Assembly: GCA_031264245.1 (NCBI GenBank)
Contig: JAISEG010000002.1
Location: 186,001 to 250,000, forward strand
DNA from: Oscillospiraceae bacterium
Lineage (GTDB): Bacteria > Bacillota > Clostridia > Oscillospirales > JAAYOS01
DNA length: 64,000 bases
Reading direction: 5' to 3'
In this document: positions 25,995 through 34,690 of the stretch, piece by piece
How the letters are laid out: every line of letters starts with the position of its first letter
How positions within the stretch are numbered: position 1 is the first letter of the stretch
Program-made: the position numbers and the translations under genes
Notes under the pieces: generated by a model
What the model saw: only the letters and a program-made list of their open reading frames with translations
What the model was told of the DNA's origin: nothing
Databases searched by the model: none

Positions 25995-27085
25995 TAATAT
26001 TTGTTCTCCCTGCTGGCTAAATATTTCCGAACCATGAGGGCAACCTTAAATATGATGGCATGGTCGAATTCCCTGAGATCAAGCCCGGTGAGCTTCTTGA
26101 TTTTCTCAAGGCGGTAAACAAGCGTGTTTCTGTGGACAAACAGCTTTCTCGAGGTCTCGGAAACGTTGAGGTTGTTTTCAAAGAACTTGTTGATGGTGAA
26201 GATAGTCTCGGAGTCGAGGCTGTCGATGGTGTTCTTTTTGAATACCTCGGACAGGTACATTTCGCACAGCGTCGTCGGAAGCTGATATATCAGCCGCCCT
26301 ATCCCCAGATTTTCGTACGCGATTATAGCCTTTTCGGTGTCAAAGACCTTGCCCACTTCTATTGCCACCTGGGCAGCCTTAAATGAGTCGGCAAGGTCGC
26401 GGAGATGCCCCGCAATCGTTCCAACCCCAATAACGGTCCTGATATAGAGCTCGGTGTTGATGGTTTCCTCGATGGTCTTTGCCATATGGAGAATCTCTTT
26501 AAGCTCAACCGATTTCTTGACCTCCTTTACAAGGGCGATGTCGGTTTCGCTCACGCTGATAACAAAGTCCTGCTGATGGTCGGGGAACAGGTTCTGGAGC
26601 ACATCCATTACCGCGAGGTCGGTCCGCTCCTCCTGCCGTATGAGTATGACGGCGTGCGGCGAATCGTTGATGAAGTGCAGCTCCCTTGAGCGGATATATA
26701 TATCTCCGGGAAGAATGTTGTCAAGGATAATATTTTTTATGAAGGTGGACTTGTCGTGTTTTTCGTCATGTGACTGCTTTGCCCCGTTGAGGCATATCGC
26801 AGCCATTATACACATACTCGCGGCCTCGTCGTCGTCGCCGCTGACAAATACGGCAAAATCGAAAACCCCGCCCATAGTCGGAAGAGCCTTGTAGGTGTTC
26901 CCATCGATTACCGAAGCGCCGTCGGTCTGGGAATGGATCATACCCGCGGCAATTTCCCGCTTGTTTCCCATAAGCCCCAGCTCGCTGCACGCGATAATAC
27001 TTCCCCCGGTATCAATGACTCCAATGGTTCTGTCAGTCGCTTCCTTCATTTGAAGAACCAGTCCCTGAAACATTCTGCTTGACAT
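25994..27085 (-). CDS. PucR/CdaR-family transcriptional regulator
   Basis: A 363-residue regulator with an N-terminal sensory region resembling the sugar-diacid recognition domain of CdaR (about 1-130), a central GGDEF-like or unassigned region (about 130-290) and a PucR-type C-terminal helix-turn-helix (NVSETSRKLFVHRNTLVYRLEKI, about 308-330). The ATG at 27085 has GGAGG 5 nt upstream; the ATG at 27097 overlaps that site. Its stop overlaps ftsE, so the regulator and the division ABC are one translation unit. The ligand is unknown. Confidence 0.9.
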   Translation of the reverse strand: MSSRMFQGLVLQMKEATDRTIGVIDTGGSIIACSELGLMGNKREIAAGMIHSQTDGASVIDGNTYKALPTMGGVFDFAVFVSGDDDEAASMCIMAAICLNGAKQSHDEKHDKSTFIKNIILDNILPGDIYIRSRELHFINDSPHAVILIRQEERTDLAVMDVLQNLFPDHQQDFVISVSETDIALVKEVKKSVELKEILHMAKTIEETINTELYIRTVIGVGTIAGHLRDLADSFKAAQVAIEVGKVFDTEKAIIAYENLGIGRLIYQLPTTLCEMYLSEVFKKNTIDSLDSETIFTINKFFENNLNVSETSRKLFVHRNTLVYRLEKIKKLTGLDLREFDHAIIFKVALMVRKYLASRENKY

Positions 27086-27136
27086 ATAAACCTCCATTTG
27101 CCCACAAAGTGGGTATACAAATTCATGCTATTATAT

Positions 27137-27165
27137 ATAATAACTTTTTTTTTTCTATTTTTCAA
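27137..27165 (-). promoter_or_regulatory. Sigma-A-like promoter for the PucR-ftsE unit
   Basis: On the minus strand TTGAAA and TATTAT are spaced by 17 bases within a very AT-rich stretch. A small palindrome CCCAC-AAA-GTGGG lies at 27106-27118 between it and the Shine-Dalgarno. Confidence 0.5.
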
Positions 27166-27263
27166 GCATAACTTTACATAATAATCGATTTTTCAGCAGA
27201 TTTTTTTGTTTCAATGAATAAGGCGCCATAATTTTGAAAACAAATGTATGCTATACGAACTAA

Positions 27264-27290
27264 AGGGCGTACGGAAATTCCATACGCCCT
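27264..27290 (-). terminator. Terminator after the sugar-ABC ATPase
   Basis: On the minus strand AGGGCGTA-GG/CC-TACGCCCT forms an 11-bp stem with one mismatch, followed by TTTAGTT, about 54 nt after the stop codon at 27344. Confidence 0.6.
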
Positions 27291-27343
27291 CGTCAGCTAT
27301 ACAGGCATTGCAACTGAACCTGCAAATTTACGCAATATACACT

Positions 27344-28456
27344 CTAGTTGGTGATAGTCTTCTCAGTATCCTTGTCAAATATGTGTATCTTGTTGGGGTC
27401 AAATGCAACCTTTATCTTGTCGCCCGATTTGGCTGTCGAACGGTTTGAAACACGGGCTGTAAACTGCCTGCCCTCGCAAACGAGATACAGGAAGGTTTCG
27501 TTGCCCATAAGCTCAACAACTTCAACGTCAGCATTTACAAGGTCATTCGGGAACTGTGTGAGATAGACCTCTTCATCATGTATTATTTCGGGACGGATGC
27601 CCAAAATAACTTCTTTTCCGATGTACGCCATAACCTCCGGCTTACGTCCCTTGTTCTCGGGAAGAGCTACCTTTGAATCTCCGAACTTGGCGTAAGTAAC
27701 TCCGCCTTCGTCGATAAGAGTGGCTTCTATGGTGTTCATCTGCGGCGAACCGATAAATGTGGCGACGAAAAGATTTGACGGATATTCGTACAGATTCTGC
27801 GGGGAGGATATCTGCTGGATAAATCCGTCCTTCATGACAACGATACGCGTACCCATCGTCATAGCCTCAGTCTGGTCATGGGTAACATATATAAAGGTCG
27901 TCGCGAGTCTGTTGTGCAGCTTTGTAAGCTCCGTACGCATCTGCGCGCGCAGCTTGGCGTCAAGGTTGGAAAGGGGCTCGTCAAGAAGGAATACCTTTGG
28001 GCTGCGGACTATGGCGCGACCCAGCGCAACACGCTGGCGCTGACCGCCGGACAACGCCGCCGGCTTACGGTCGAGAAGATGCTCAATTTCGAGTATACGC
28101 GCCGCTTCGTCAACCCGGCGCTTGATCTCATCCTTTGGTATGCGGCGAAGCTTGAGACCGAAGGCCATGTTTTCGAATACCGTCATATGCGGGTAGAGGG
28201 CGTAGTTCTGGAAAACCATCGCGATATCTCTCTCTTTAGGCGGGATATCGTTGCACCGCTTCCCATCTATGTATAAGTCCCCGTCGGAAATTTCTTCCAG
28301 ACCCGCTATCATACGAAGAGTCGTCGACTTGCCGCATCCGGACGGACCGACAAGGATGATAAATTCCTTGTCCTCGACATCCAGATTGAAGTCGGAGACC
28401 GCCACAACTCCGCCGGAGTATTTTTTGTATACGCTCTTAAGGGTTACACTTGACAT
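27344..28456 (-). CDS. Carbohydrate ABC transporter ATP-binding protein (UgpC/MsmX/MalK family)
   Basis: This 370-residue ATPase energises sugar or glycerol-phosphate importers. Walker A is GPSGCGKSTTLRMIAGLE at about 37-54, the signature LSGGQRQRVALGRAI is near 136, and Walker B is VFLLDEPLSNLDAKLR. The C-terminal TOBE/OB regulatory domain spans about 240-365. No permease or binding-protein gene is adjacent, so it may be a shared ATPase serving several importers, as MsmX does in B. subtilis. GGAGG precedes the ATG. Confidence 0.95.
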   Translation of the reverse strand: MSSVTLKSVYKKYSGGVVAVSDFNLDVEDKEFIILVGPSGCGKSTTLRMIAGLEEISDGDLYIDGKRCNDIPPKERDIAMVFQNYALYPHMTVFENMAFGLKLRRIPKDEIKRRVDEAARILEIEHLLDRKPAALSGGQRQRVALGRAIVRSPKVFLLDEPLSNLDAKLRAQMRTELTKLHNRLATTFIYVTHDQTEAMTMGTRIVVMKDGFIQQISSPQNLYEYPSNLFVATFIGSPQMNTIEATLIDEGGVTYAKFGDSKVALPENKGRKPEVMAYIGKEVILGIRPEIIHDEEVYLTQFPNDLVNADVEVVELMGNETFLYLVCEGRQFTARVSNRSTAKSGDKIKVAFDPNKIHIFDKDTEKTITN

Positions 28457-28631
28457 TTATTTTACCTCCAAATTAATCGCCAAAAAGCATATAGGTACTA
28501 TATCACAATTCTAGTCTCGAGTATATCCCTATAATCAACAAATAAGTTTAATCTGTTTTGTACAACCTGACTATTTCTTTAAGAAAGTATTAACAAATCA
28601 AAAACAGACAAAACCAAAAAATTATCGCATT

Positions 28632-28672
28632 AAAACGTATGCCGGAGGACAGCCGTTTAGACCGTCCTCCCG
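28632..28672 (-). terminator. Probable terminator after the EF-G paralogue
   Basis: On the minus strand GGAGGAC/GTCCTCC forms a 7-bp stem with a 13-nt loop, followed by GGCATACGTTTTAA. It lies about 10 nt after the stop at 28683. The U-run is short. Confidence 0.5.
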
Positions 28673-28682
28673 CAAAAAATAA

Positions 28683-30725
28683 TTATTCTTCACTTTCGAG
28701 ATGCTTCGTCTCCTCTATAACCTTCTGCTGCACGCCCGCGGGAGCCTCCTCGTACCTTTCAAACGTGAGTGTAAACGATCCCCGTCCCTGTGTCATCGAG
28801 CGCATATCTATAGCGTAGGACGCCATTTCGGCCATAGGCGCCTCGGCCTCGACAATCTGTTCGCCCTGTCCCGCGGGGTTCATCCCCATTACACGGCCGC
28901 GCCGCTTGTTCAGATCGCCGATTATATCTCCCATATAGCTGTCCGGTATCTTAACCTTGAGCAGCCCGACAGGCTCCATCAGCACGGGATTCGCCTGAGT
29001 CAGACCGTTCTTGTAGGCGATGGAGGCCGCCATTTTAAACGCCATTTCAGATGAGTCGACGTCGTGATACGAGCCGTCCACCAGCGTCGCCTTAAGTCCG
29101 ACTACCGGGTAGCCGGCCAGTACGCCGTGCTTTATGCAGTCGCGAAGCCCCTTTTCAACGGCGGGATGGAAGTTTTTAGGCACGGACCCGCCGAATATCT
29201 TTTCTTCAAATATGAGGTCGCTGCTCTCCTCCGCCGGCTCAAACTCGATCCACACGTGACCGTACTGACCGTGTCCGCCGGACTGCTTCTTGTGCTTGCC
29301 CTCCACCTTGACCTTTTTCTTTATCTTTTCGCGGTAGGGAACCCTCGGCTCCTCAACCTTGGTGTCGGCGCCGAATTTGCCTTTAAGCTTGGAACGAAGC
29401 ACGTCGATGTGGATATCGCCCAACCCGCTGAGCACCATCTGCTTGGTCTCGGCGTTCTGCTCCACCGCAAAGGTTGGATCCTCCTCGGAAAGCCTGCTCA
29501 GCCCCGACGCGATTTTCTCCTCCCCGCCCTTGACCAGCGGCATTATTGCCATCGAGTAGCAGGGCTCGGGGAATTCGATCCCCTCAAGCTCAATATTGTT
29601 GCCCGGCTCCCTGAGCGTATCCCCGGTCTTTGTATACGAAAGCTTCGATACCGCGCCGATATCGCCGCAGACCACCTCGTTTATTTCGGTGTTTTTCTTG
29701 CCCTTTACACTGTAGAGATGCCCGAGCTTTTCCTTGTTTTCGGCGCGCGGGTTATCCAGCGTCATATCTGTTTTGACGGTTCCGGACACGACCTTAAAGA
29801 ATGAAAATTTTCCATATTGGTCGGAAACGGTCTTAAACACTATCGCCGCCGCTTTTCCGTTCGGGTCGATGGGCTTCCCGGCTTCCCCCCGTCCCTCCAG
29901 CGGCGACGGCGCAAAGCTGCATATCCCTTCGATGAGCGCATATGTCCCTATCCCGCTCACTGCGCTGCCGCAGAACACCGGCGCGACAGAGCCGGTGCGC
30001 ACGCCTTCGCGGATGCCGGTTATCAGCTCTTCGGTTGAAAATTCTTCCCCGTCGAAGAATTTTTCCATGAGCTCCTCCGAGGTCTCGGCAACGCTTTCAG
30101 ACAGCACCGAAAACATGTCGCCCAGCGTACCCTGCAGCGAGTCCGGCACAGGCATCTCCTCCCTGACGCCGCCGTTCATTTTAAACGCCTTCTTCCGGAC
30201 GACGTCGATTATGCCGGTTATTTTCCCGTCGACGACGGCGGGCATTGCGACCGGGCAGGCGGAAACTCCGAATTTCCCCCGTATCTCCTCAAGGGACTTG
30301 TTGAAGTCCGCGTTTTCCTCGTCTATCTTTGATATATAGTACATCTTGGGGATACCGTTGTCCTCAAGCCTTTTTACCGCCTTTTCGGTTCCGACGTCAA
30401 CTCCGCTCTTCGCGCTGAGCACAACAATTCCGCAGTCGGCTACGCGCAGGCATTGCAATACCTCCCCCTCAAAGTCAAAGTATCCCGGCGTGTCCATCGC
30501 GTTTATCTTGCAGTCGCCGAAATAGACCGGTACCGGAGTTGCCGCAATGCTTATCTGTCTCTTTATCTCCTCCGGGTCAAAATCGCAGACTGTGGTCCCG
30601 TCTGAAATTTTTCCCAGACGGTCGGTGCCCTTGGTTAAGTACAGCATACTTTCGACAAGGCTCGTTTTGCCTTCTCCGCCGTGTCCCATTAAACATATGT
30701 TCCTTATATTTTCGGATTTCGCCAT
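28683..30725 (-). CDS. Elongation factor G paralogue (EF-G-like GTPase, FusA2 type)
   Basis: A 680-residue translational GTPase with all EF-G domains but a divergent G domain. The P-loop is GHGGEGKT (14-21) rather than AHIDAGKT, switch II is DTPGYFDF (78-85) with Tyr where EF-G has the catalytic His, and G4 is SKID (132-135) rather than NKMD. Domain IV (IKHGVLAGYPVVGLKATLVDG) is present. These traits mark a second EF-G-like family seen beside canonical FusA in many bacteria. Its role is unsettled; ribosome rescue or stress binding is possible. GGGAGG precedes the ATG. Confidence 0.9.
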   Translation of the reverse strand: MAKSENIRNICLMGHGGEGKTSLVESMLYLTKGTDRLGKISDGTTVCDFDPEEIKRQISIAATPVPVYFGDCKINAMDTPGYFDFEGEVLQCLRVADCGIVVLSAKSGVDVGTEKAVKRLEDNGIPKMYYISKIDEENADFNKSLEEIRGKFGVSACPVAMPAVVDGKITGIIDVVRKKAFKMNGGVREEMPVPDSLQGTLGDMFSVLSESVAETSEELMEKFFDGEEFSTEELITGIREGVRTGSVAPVFCGSAVSGIGTYALIEGICSFAPSPLEGRGEAGKPIDPNGKAAAIVFKTVSDQYGKFSFFKVVSGTVKTDMTLDNPRAENKEKLGHLYSVKGKKNTEINEVVCGDIGAVSKLSYTKTGDTLREPGNNIELEGIEFPEPCYSMAIMPLVKGGEEKIASGLSRLSEEDPTFAVEQNAETKQMVLSGLGDIHIDVLRSKLKGKFGADTKVEEPRVPYREKIKKKVKVEGKHKKQSGGHGQYGHVWIEFEPAEESSDLIFEEKIFGGSVPKNFHPAVEKGLRDCIKHGVLAGYPVVGLKATLVDGSYHDVDSSEMAFKMAASIAYKNGLTQANPVLMEPVGLLKVKIPDSYMGDIIGDLNKRRGRVMGMNPAGQGEQIVEAEAPMAEMASYAIDMRSMTQGRGSFTLTFERYEEAPAGVQQKVIEETKHLESEE

Positions 30726-30778
30726 TGTGGTTCCTCCCCTGATTTAGTTATACGTTATCGAACGGCAATTACTCGTCC

Positions 30779-30807
30779 ATTATACAGCAAATATATGCCT
30801 TATACAA
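30779..30807 (-). promoter_or_regulatory. Sigma-A promoter for the EF-G paralogue
   Basis: On the minus strand TTGTAT and TATAAT are spaced by 17 bases, giving a leader of about 45 nt. The 335-base region from 30726 to 31060 also contains the hairpins at 30934-30961 and 30974-31060. Confidence 0.75.
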
Positions 30808-30933
30808 TAGTTTTTTTATGAAATATTGCCATATAAAAAATATTGCCATATAATTGCCCGGACGGTTGAATAACCGCAAAAATGGTGCTATATTTAAAAA
30901 TGATATTATTAGGCGCTCAGCGCCGTGAAAGGT

Positions 30934-30961
30934 GGCAAGTGTAAATAAATTTACGCTTGCC
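30934..30961. repeat. Hairpin upstream of the VOC gene
   Basis: GGCAAGTGTAAAT and ATTTACGCTTGCC pair over 13 bp with one G-U pair and a two-base centre, followed by AAAAATTAAATT. A smaller palindrome GGCGCTCAGCGCC lies at 30912-30924. Confidence 0.5.
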
Positions 30962-30973
30962 AAAAATTAAATT

Positions 30974-31060
30974 AATAAACCACTTATCATTTCTCAGGCG
31001 GTGGATGGTAAGTGCGCACAACCTATAACTATTCTTACCGCCTGAGAAATGGTGGTTTAT
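30974..31060 (+). promoter_or_regulatory. Long inverted repeat ending at the VOC gene start codon
   Basis: The left arm carries ATAAACCAC, a 6-nt gap and TTTCTCAGGCGGT (30990-31002). The right arm is ACCGCCTGAGAAA (31037-31049), a 2-nt gap and GTGGTTTAT, ending one base before the ATG at 31061. The inner 13 bp are perfect. The likely Shine-Dalgarno GGTGG lies inside the right arm, so the folded form would hide the ribosome-binding site. Confidence 0.6.
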
Positions 31061-31468
31061 ATGATAATCAAATCAATCGCGCATACCGCGTACAGGTGCT
31101 CCGACATGGAAAAATCGCTGGACTTTTACTGCAACGTGCTGGGCTTGTCCCGGGTTTTCGACCTCAGCCACGGCGATAAGCCCTGGATAATCTATCTCAA
31201 GGTCTGCGGCGGGCAGTTCATCGAGCTTTTCTACACCGGACCGGAGGAAACGGTCGAGCAGGCGAATAGTGCATCCTACACCCATCTGTGCCTCGAGGTG
31301 TTTGATATCCATGAAGCCTGTGAGTCCATAAAAAGCAAGGGCTATCCCCTGACCTCAGAGCCTGTTCAAGGCATTGATTTGAACATGCAGGCGTGGGTGG
31401 CGGACCCCGACGGCAACCGCATTGAGCTCATGCAGATAAACGAAAATTCGCCGCAGGCGAAGGCTTGA
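31061..31468 (+). CDS. VOC-superfamily (glyoxalase/dioxygenase fold) protein
   Basis: A 135-residue single VOC domain. IKSIAHTAYRCSDMEKSLDFYCNVLG is the usual first half and ends in the FY..VLG motif. Metal-ligand-like positions are His in IAHTAY, Glu in FIELFY, His in YTHLCLEV and Glu in GNRIELMQ, so a 2x(His, Glu) metal site is complete, as in glyoxalase I. The substrate is unknown. The ATG at 31061 is preferred over 31049 by Shine-Dalgarno spacing. It is the first plus-strand gene and is convergent with the ABC permease. Confidence 0.88.
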   Translation: MIIKSIAHTAYRCSDMEKSLDFYCNVLGLSRVFDLSHGDKPWIIYLKVCGGQFIELFYTGPEETVEQANSASYTHLCLEVFDIHEACESIKSKGYPLTSEPVQGIDLNMQAWVADPDGNRIELMQINENSPQAKA

Positions 31469-31478
31469 GGTAACGTCA

Positions 31479-31517
31479 ATCCCCCTGAGAGAACGCGCCG
31501 CGTTCTCTCAGGGGGAT
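31479..31517. terminator. Bidirectional terminator between the VOC gene and ABC permease
   Basis: A 19-bp perfect inverted repeat, ATCCCCCTGAGAGAACGCG against its complement, with one central base. It starts 10 nt after the VOC stop and 9 nt after the permease stop on the other strand, followed by ATTATTAC on the plus strand. Confidence 0.8.
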
Positions 31518-31526
31518 TATTACATG

Positions 31527-34500
31527 CTACTCCACATTTTTCAGCGACTCGACCATATCTATCCGCGCCAGCTTATAGTTCATCACCAGGTTGACAAACA
31601 CCGCGAACGCAAGGGACAGCGCCACCGCGTATATGTAGCTTGGAAAATTGATTATCAGCGGGAATTTCAGCAGGTCTATCTCCACCGAGGCAAGCACAAA
31701 CCTGTGAAGGAAAATTCCCCCGACAAGTCCCAGCGCGATTCCCATAAAGGTGACCGCCCCGTTTTCCCTGTACACATACATCGCAAGCTCAGTGTTATAG
31801 AACCCCAGCACCTTGATGGTCGCCAGCTCGCGTATGCGCTCTGAAATATTGATGTTGGTCAGGTTGAACAGTACCACCAGCGCAAGCATACACGCAAGCG
31901 CTATCAGCACGATTGTGACTATGCCTATGGCGTCTGTCGATTTGCTGAGCCTGGACAAAAGCTCCGCCGTGCCTATGACCGCCCTGACATTTTTGTTTTC
32001 AAGCATTTCCCGGGCAAACTCCCGCTCATTTCCGGTGAACGCCAAAACACTGTTTGGGTACGCCCGCCCGCCGTTGAGCTCGGAATATACCTCCCCGGAC
32101 ATGTAGATATAGTGCATCACGTAGTTTTCCACAATGCCCGCCACCCTGACCGTGTGCGTCCCGCCGTTTCCCGCCGTCATGTCAAAGCTGTCCCCGACCG
32201 ACACCCCCATCACCCGCGCGAGCTTTTCGGTGACCAAAACCCCGTCCGGCGGCAGAGGCACGCTCTCGCCCGTTTCGGGGGAGTACAGGTTTATAAACCT
32301 GATCAAGTCCTCGCGGACCTCGGGCACTATCAGCGACGCGGACAATCCGCCCTCGTCACCCGCGGCGTCCACCGCTTCTTCGCGGATGAAGAGATAGTCG
32401 TCGGGAAGCGCCGCGCCCAGACCCGCGCGCTGCCTCTCTGTGGTTATGTCCTTGAGGTATGCCCGCGCGTCATATTTTACAATGCTGCCGTATTGAAGCT
32501 CGGATACTCCCTGTATGCTGTCACGCAGCCCGAACGCGGTGAGAAGCAGCGCGGAGCAGCCCAAAATACCAAACAGCGTCATAAAGAAGCGCTTTTTATA
32601 CCGGAATATGTTTCGGGCTGTGACCTTGCCGATAAAGCTGAACCGGCTCCATACAAACCCGATCCTTTCCAGAAATATACGCTTGCCCGCGGACGGCGGC
32701 TTGGGGCGCATAAGCAGAGCCGGAGAGCCCTTCATCGAACCGGCGCACGCCGTCAGCGTCACCAGCACGACGGATACCACCCCTATAACCAGGGCCAGCA
32801 TCCCGATAAAGAACGGCACCGGCGTTTCAACCGGCGGCATACTGTAGAGATACCCGTATGCGTCGGAGATAACAACCGGGAACAGCCAACTGCCCACAAG
32901 TATGCCCAGCGCTCCTCCGGCAAGGCTTGCGCTGAACGCATAGATGAAATATTTCGCCATAATCGCCGCCGGGCGGTAGCCCAGAGCCTTGTAAACGCCG
33001 ATCTGCGTCCTGTGCTCCTCGACCATGCGGGACATGGAGGTCAGCGACACCATCACCGCCACGAGGAAAAACACCATCGGAAAGACATATCCGATTTTTT
33101 GAAGCCTCAGCGTATCCTGATAGTAGGAATCGAAGGCCACGCCGTCCTTGCGGGTAAAGTAGAACCACTCCGGCTCGGGCGCGCTGTCCAGCTTCTCCTG
33201 CGCGTCCTCAAGCTCAAGCCTGGCGTCGTTCAGCTTCGCCGCCGCGTCGGCTTCCTCTTTATCCAATGTCTGAACGCCGTCGTCGTACTCGCCCAGCCCT
33301 TTATAATATTCCGCCCAGCCGTCGTTTATCTCCGCCTGCGCCCGAACCCGCTCCTTCTCAAGCGTCTCCCGCGCGGCGCTGATTTGCCCCGCGCCGTCCT
33401 CCAATTCCGCCCGCGCGGAATCAAGGGCGGTACGGGCGTAGTCCAGCTCCGCCTGCTTGGCGGCGAGAAGCCGCAGCGATTCATCGACCTGCTCATAGTA
33501 CCCGTCCAGCTCCGGCGAAATCCCCTGCGGTCCCTTGCTCTCCAGCTCCGCCAGCCTTTCCTCCAGCAGCCCCCGTGCCGCGTCCAGCTCCGCCTGACCG
33601 TTCTCAAGCTCGGAATATCGAACGTCAAGCTCGGTCTCGCCGTCCCTCAGCTCCGCCTCCTTCGCGGCAAGCTCACGTTTGCCGGCCGCGATTTTTGCGT
33701 CAAGGGTTTTCTTCCCGTCCGCAAGAGCCTCCCGGGCGTCGTCCAGCTTTATTTTGGCGTCCTCCAGCTCCCTCCGCCCTTCGGCGGTCTTTTCCTCCAG
33801 CTCCCTTACGCCGTCGTAATATTCCGCCCAGCCGTCGTCGATATCGGCCTGCGCGTCGGCCAGCTCGTCCTGCCGGTCCTTGATGCGCGTATCCCCGGTA
33901 AGCTTGATTTGACGCTTCCACCCGTCGGCGGCGGCGTAATAAGCCTCCGTAAGGTTATCCATTTCCCGCGAGCCGTCCATCAGTATGTACGCGTCGGTGT
34001 AAACATCGACGACATACGCATCCGGGTGCAGATAGAGGTAAAAGTTAAGCGAACCGTCGCCCAAGGTGGTGTTCCCGCGCTCGTGCCCCGAAATATACAG
34101 CGGCGACGACACCGTTCCCACGATGGTAAACGTATCTCCCGCGAGCATGTCATAGTAGTCGCCCATATCGTCCAGACCCAGCGTGACGCTGTCGCCGAGC
34201 GTATACCCTCCCGCACGCAGAACCGAGCTCTCGACGGCACATTCGGCGGCGTTTTCAGGCAGCCGCCCCTCCAAAACGCGGATGGCGTTGAGGCTGTCCG
34301 GCAGCGCGTATGTGCGCGCCGCGAGGACTTCGCCCTCCAAATATATAAACACGTCATATGTATATGTCGGCATGACCTCCGCCACACCGGCCGTACCGCG
34401 CAGCGCGGCTATATCCCCGTCGTCAAAGCCCATGGCGGACTTCAGCTGCAAATCGTACAGTCCGCTCTCCTTATACAGCTTATCCGCCGTGTCACGCATG

Positions 34501-34625
34501 TCAATGGACGCCGCCTGTATCCCGACGACCGACGCGGCGCCCAGCGCCGTGATAATGACCAGCGAAATATACCGCCCCATGGTGTTACGTATTTCGCGAA
34601 AAATATCCTTCCAGAATGCACTCAC
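31527..34625 (-). CDS. FtsX/MacB-type ABC permease with long extracytoplasmic coiled coil
   Basis: A 1032-residue export-type permease with two FtsX domains. TM1 is at about 18-40, followed by a folded extracytoplasmic part (40-230) and then a coiled coil rich in Glu, Leu, Asp and Ala (about 240-480, e.g. ELEEKTAEGRRELEDAKIKL). Three TM helices lie at about 515-625, a second TM-extracytoplasmic unit at 655-870 and three TM helices at 875-1030. The start is GTG with GGAGGAG 9 nt upstream. It pairs with the ATPase at 34691. Such permeases move peptides, lipids or lipoproteins; the substrate is unknown. Confidence 0.92.
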   Translation of the reverse strand: MSAFWKDIFREIRNTMGRYISLVIITALGAASVVGIQAASIDMRDTADKLYKESGLYDLQLKSAMGFDDGDIAALRGTAGVAEVMPTYTYDVFIYLEGEVLAARTYALPDSLNAIRVLEGRLPENAAECAVESSVLRAGGYTLGDSVTLGLDDMGDYYDMLAGDTFTIVGTVSSPLYISGHERGNTTLGDGSLNFYLYLHPDAYVVDVYTDAYILMDGSREMDNLTEAYYAAADGWKRQIKLTGDTRIKDRQDELADAQADIDDGWAEYYDGVRELEEKTAEGRRELEDAKIKLDDAREALADGKKTLDAKIAAGKRELAAKEAELRDGETELDVRYSELENGQAELDAARGLLEERLAELESKGPQGISPELDGYYEQVDESLRLLAAKQAELDYARTALDSARAELEDGAGQISAARETLEKERVRAQAEINDGWAEYYKGLGEYDDGVQTLDKEEADAAAKLNDARLELEDAQEKLDSAPEPEWFYFTRKDGVAFDSYYQDTLRLQKIGYVFPMVFFLVAVMVSLTSMSRMVEEHRTQIGVYKALGYRPAAIMAKYFIYAFSASLAGGALGILVGSWLFPVVISDAYGYLYSMPPVETPVPFFIGMLALVIGVVSVVLVTLTACAGSMKGSPALLMRPKPPSAGKRIFLERIGFVWSRFSFIGKVTARNIFRYKKRFFMTLFGILGCSALLLTAFGLRDSIQGVSELQYGSIVKYDARAYLKDITTERQRAGLGAALPDDYLFIREEAVDAAGDEGGLSASLIVPEVREDLIRFINLYSPETGESVPLPPDGVLVTEKLARVMGVSVGDSFDMTAGNGGTHTVRVAGIVENYVMHYIYMSGEVYSELNGGRAYPNSVLAFTGNEREFAREMLENKNVRAVIGTAELLSRLSKSTDAIGIVTIVLIALACMLALVVLFNLTNINISERIRELATIKVLGFYNTELAMYVYRENGAVTFMGIALGLVGGIFLHRFVLASVEIDLLKFPLIINFPSYIYAVALSLAFAVFVNLVMNYKLARIDMVESLKNVE

Positions 34626-34690
34626 TATTTATTGCTCCTCCAAATAAGCTTTGCCTTTCGCGCGCAGTTTAACGCCGCGCTTGCGGATCG

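Noticed and set aside
30769-30963. A 64-codon minus-strand frame upstream of the EF-G paralogue
   Set aside because: It overlaps the promoter at 30779 and a hairpin, has no Shine-Dalgarno and is AT-rich non-coding sequence.
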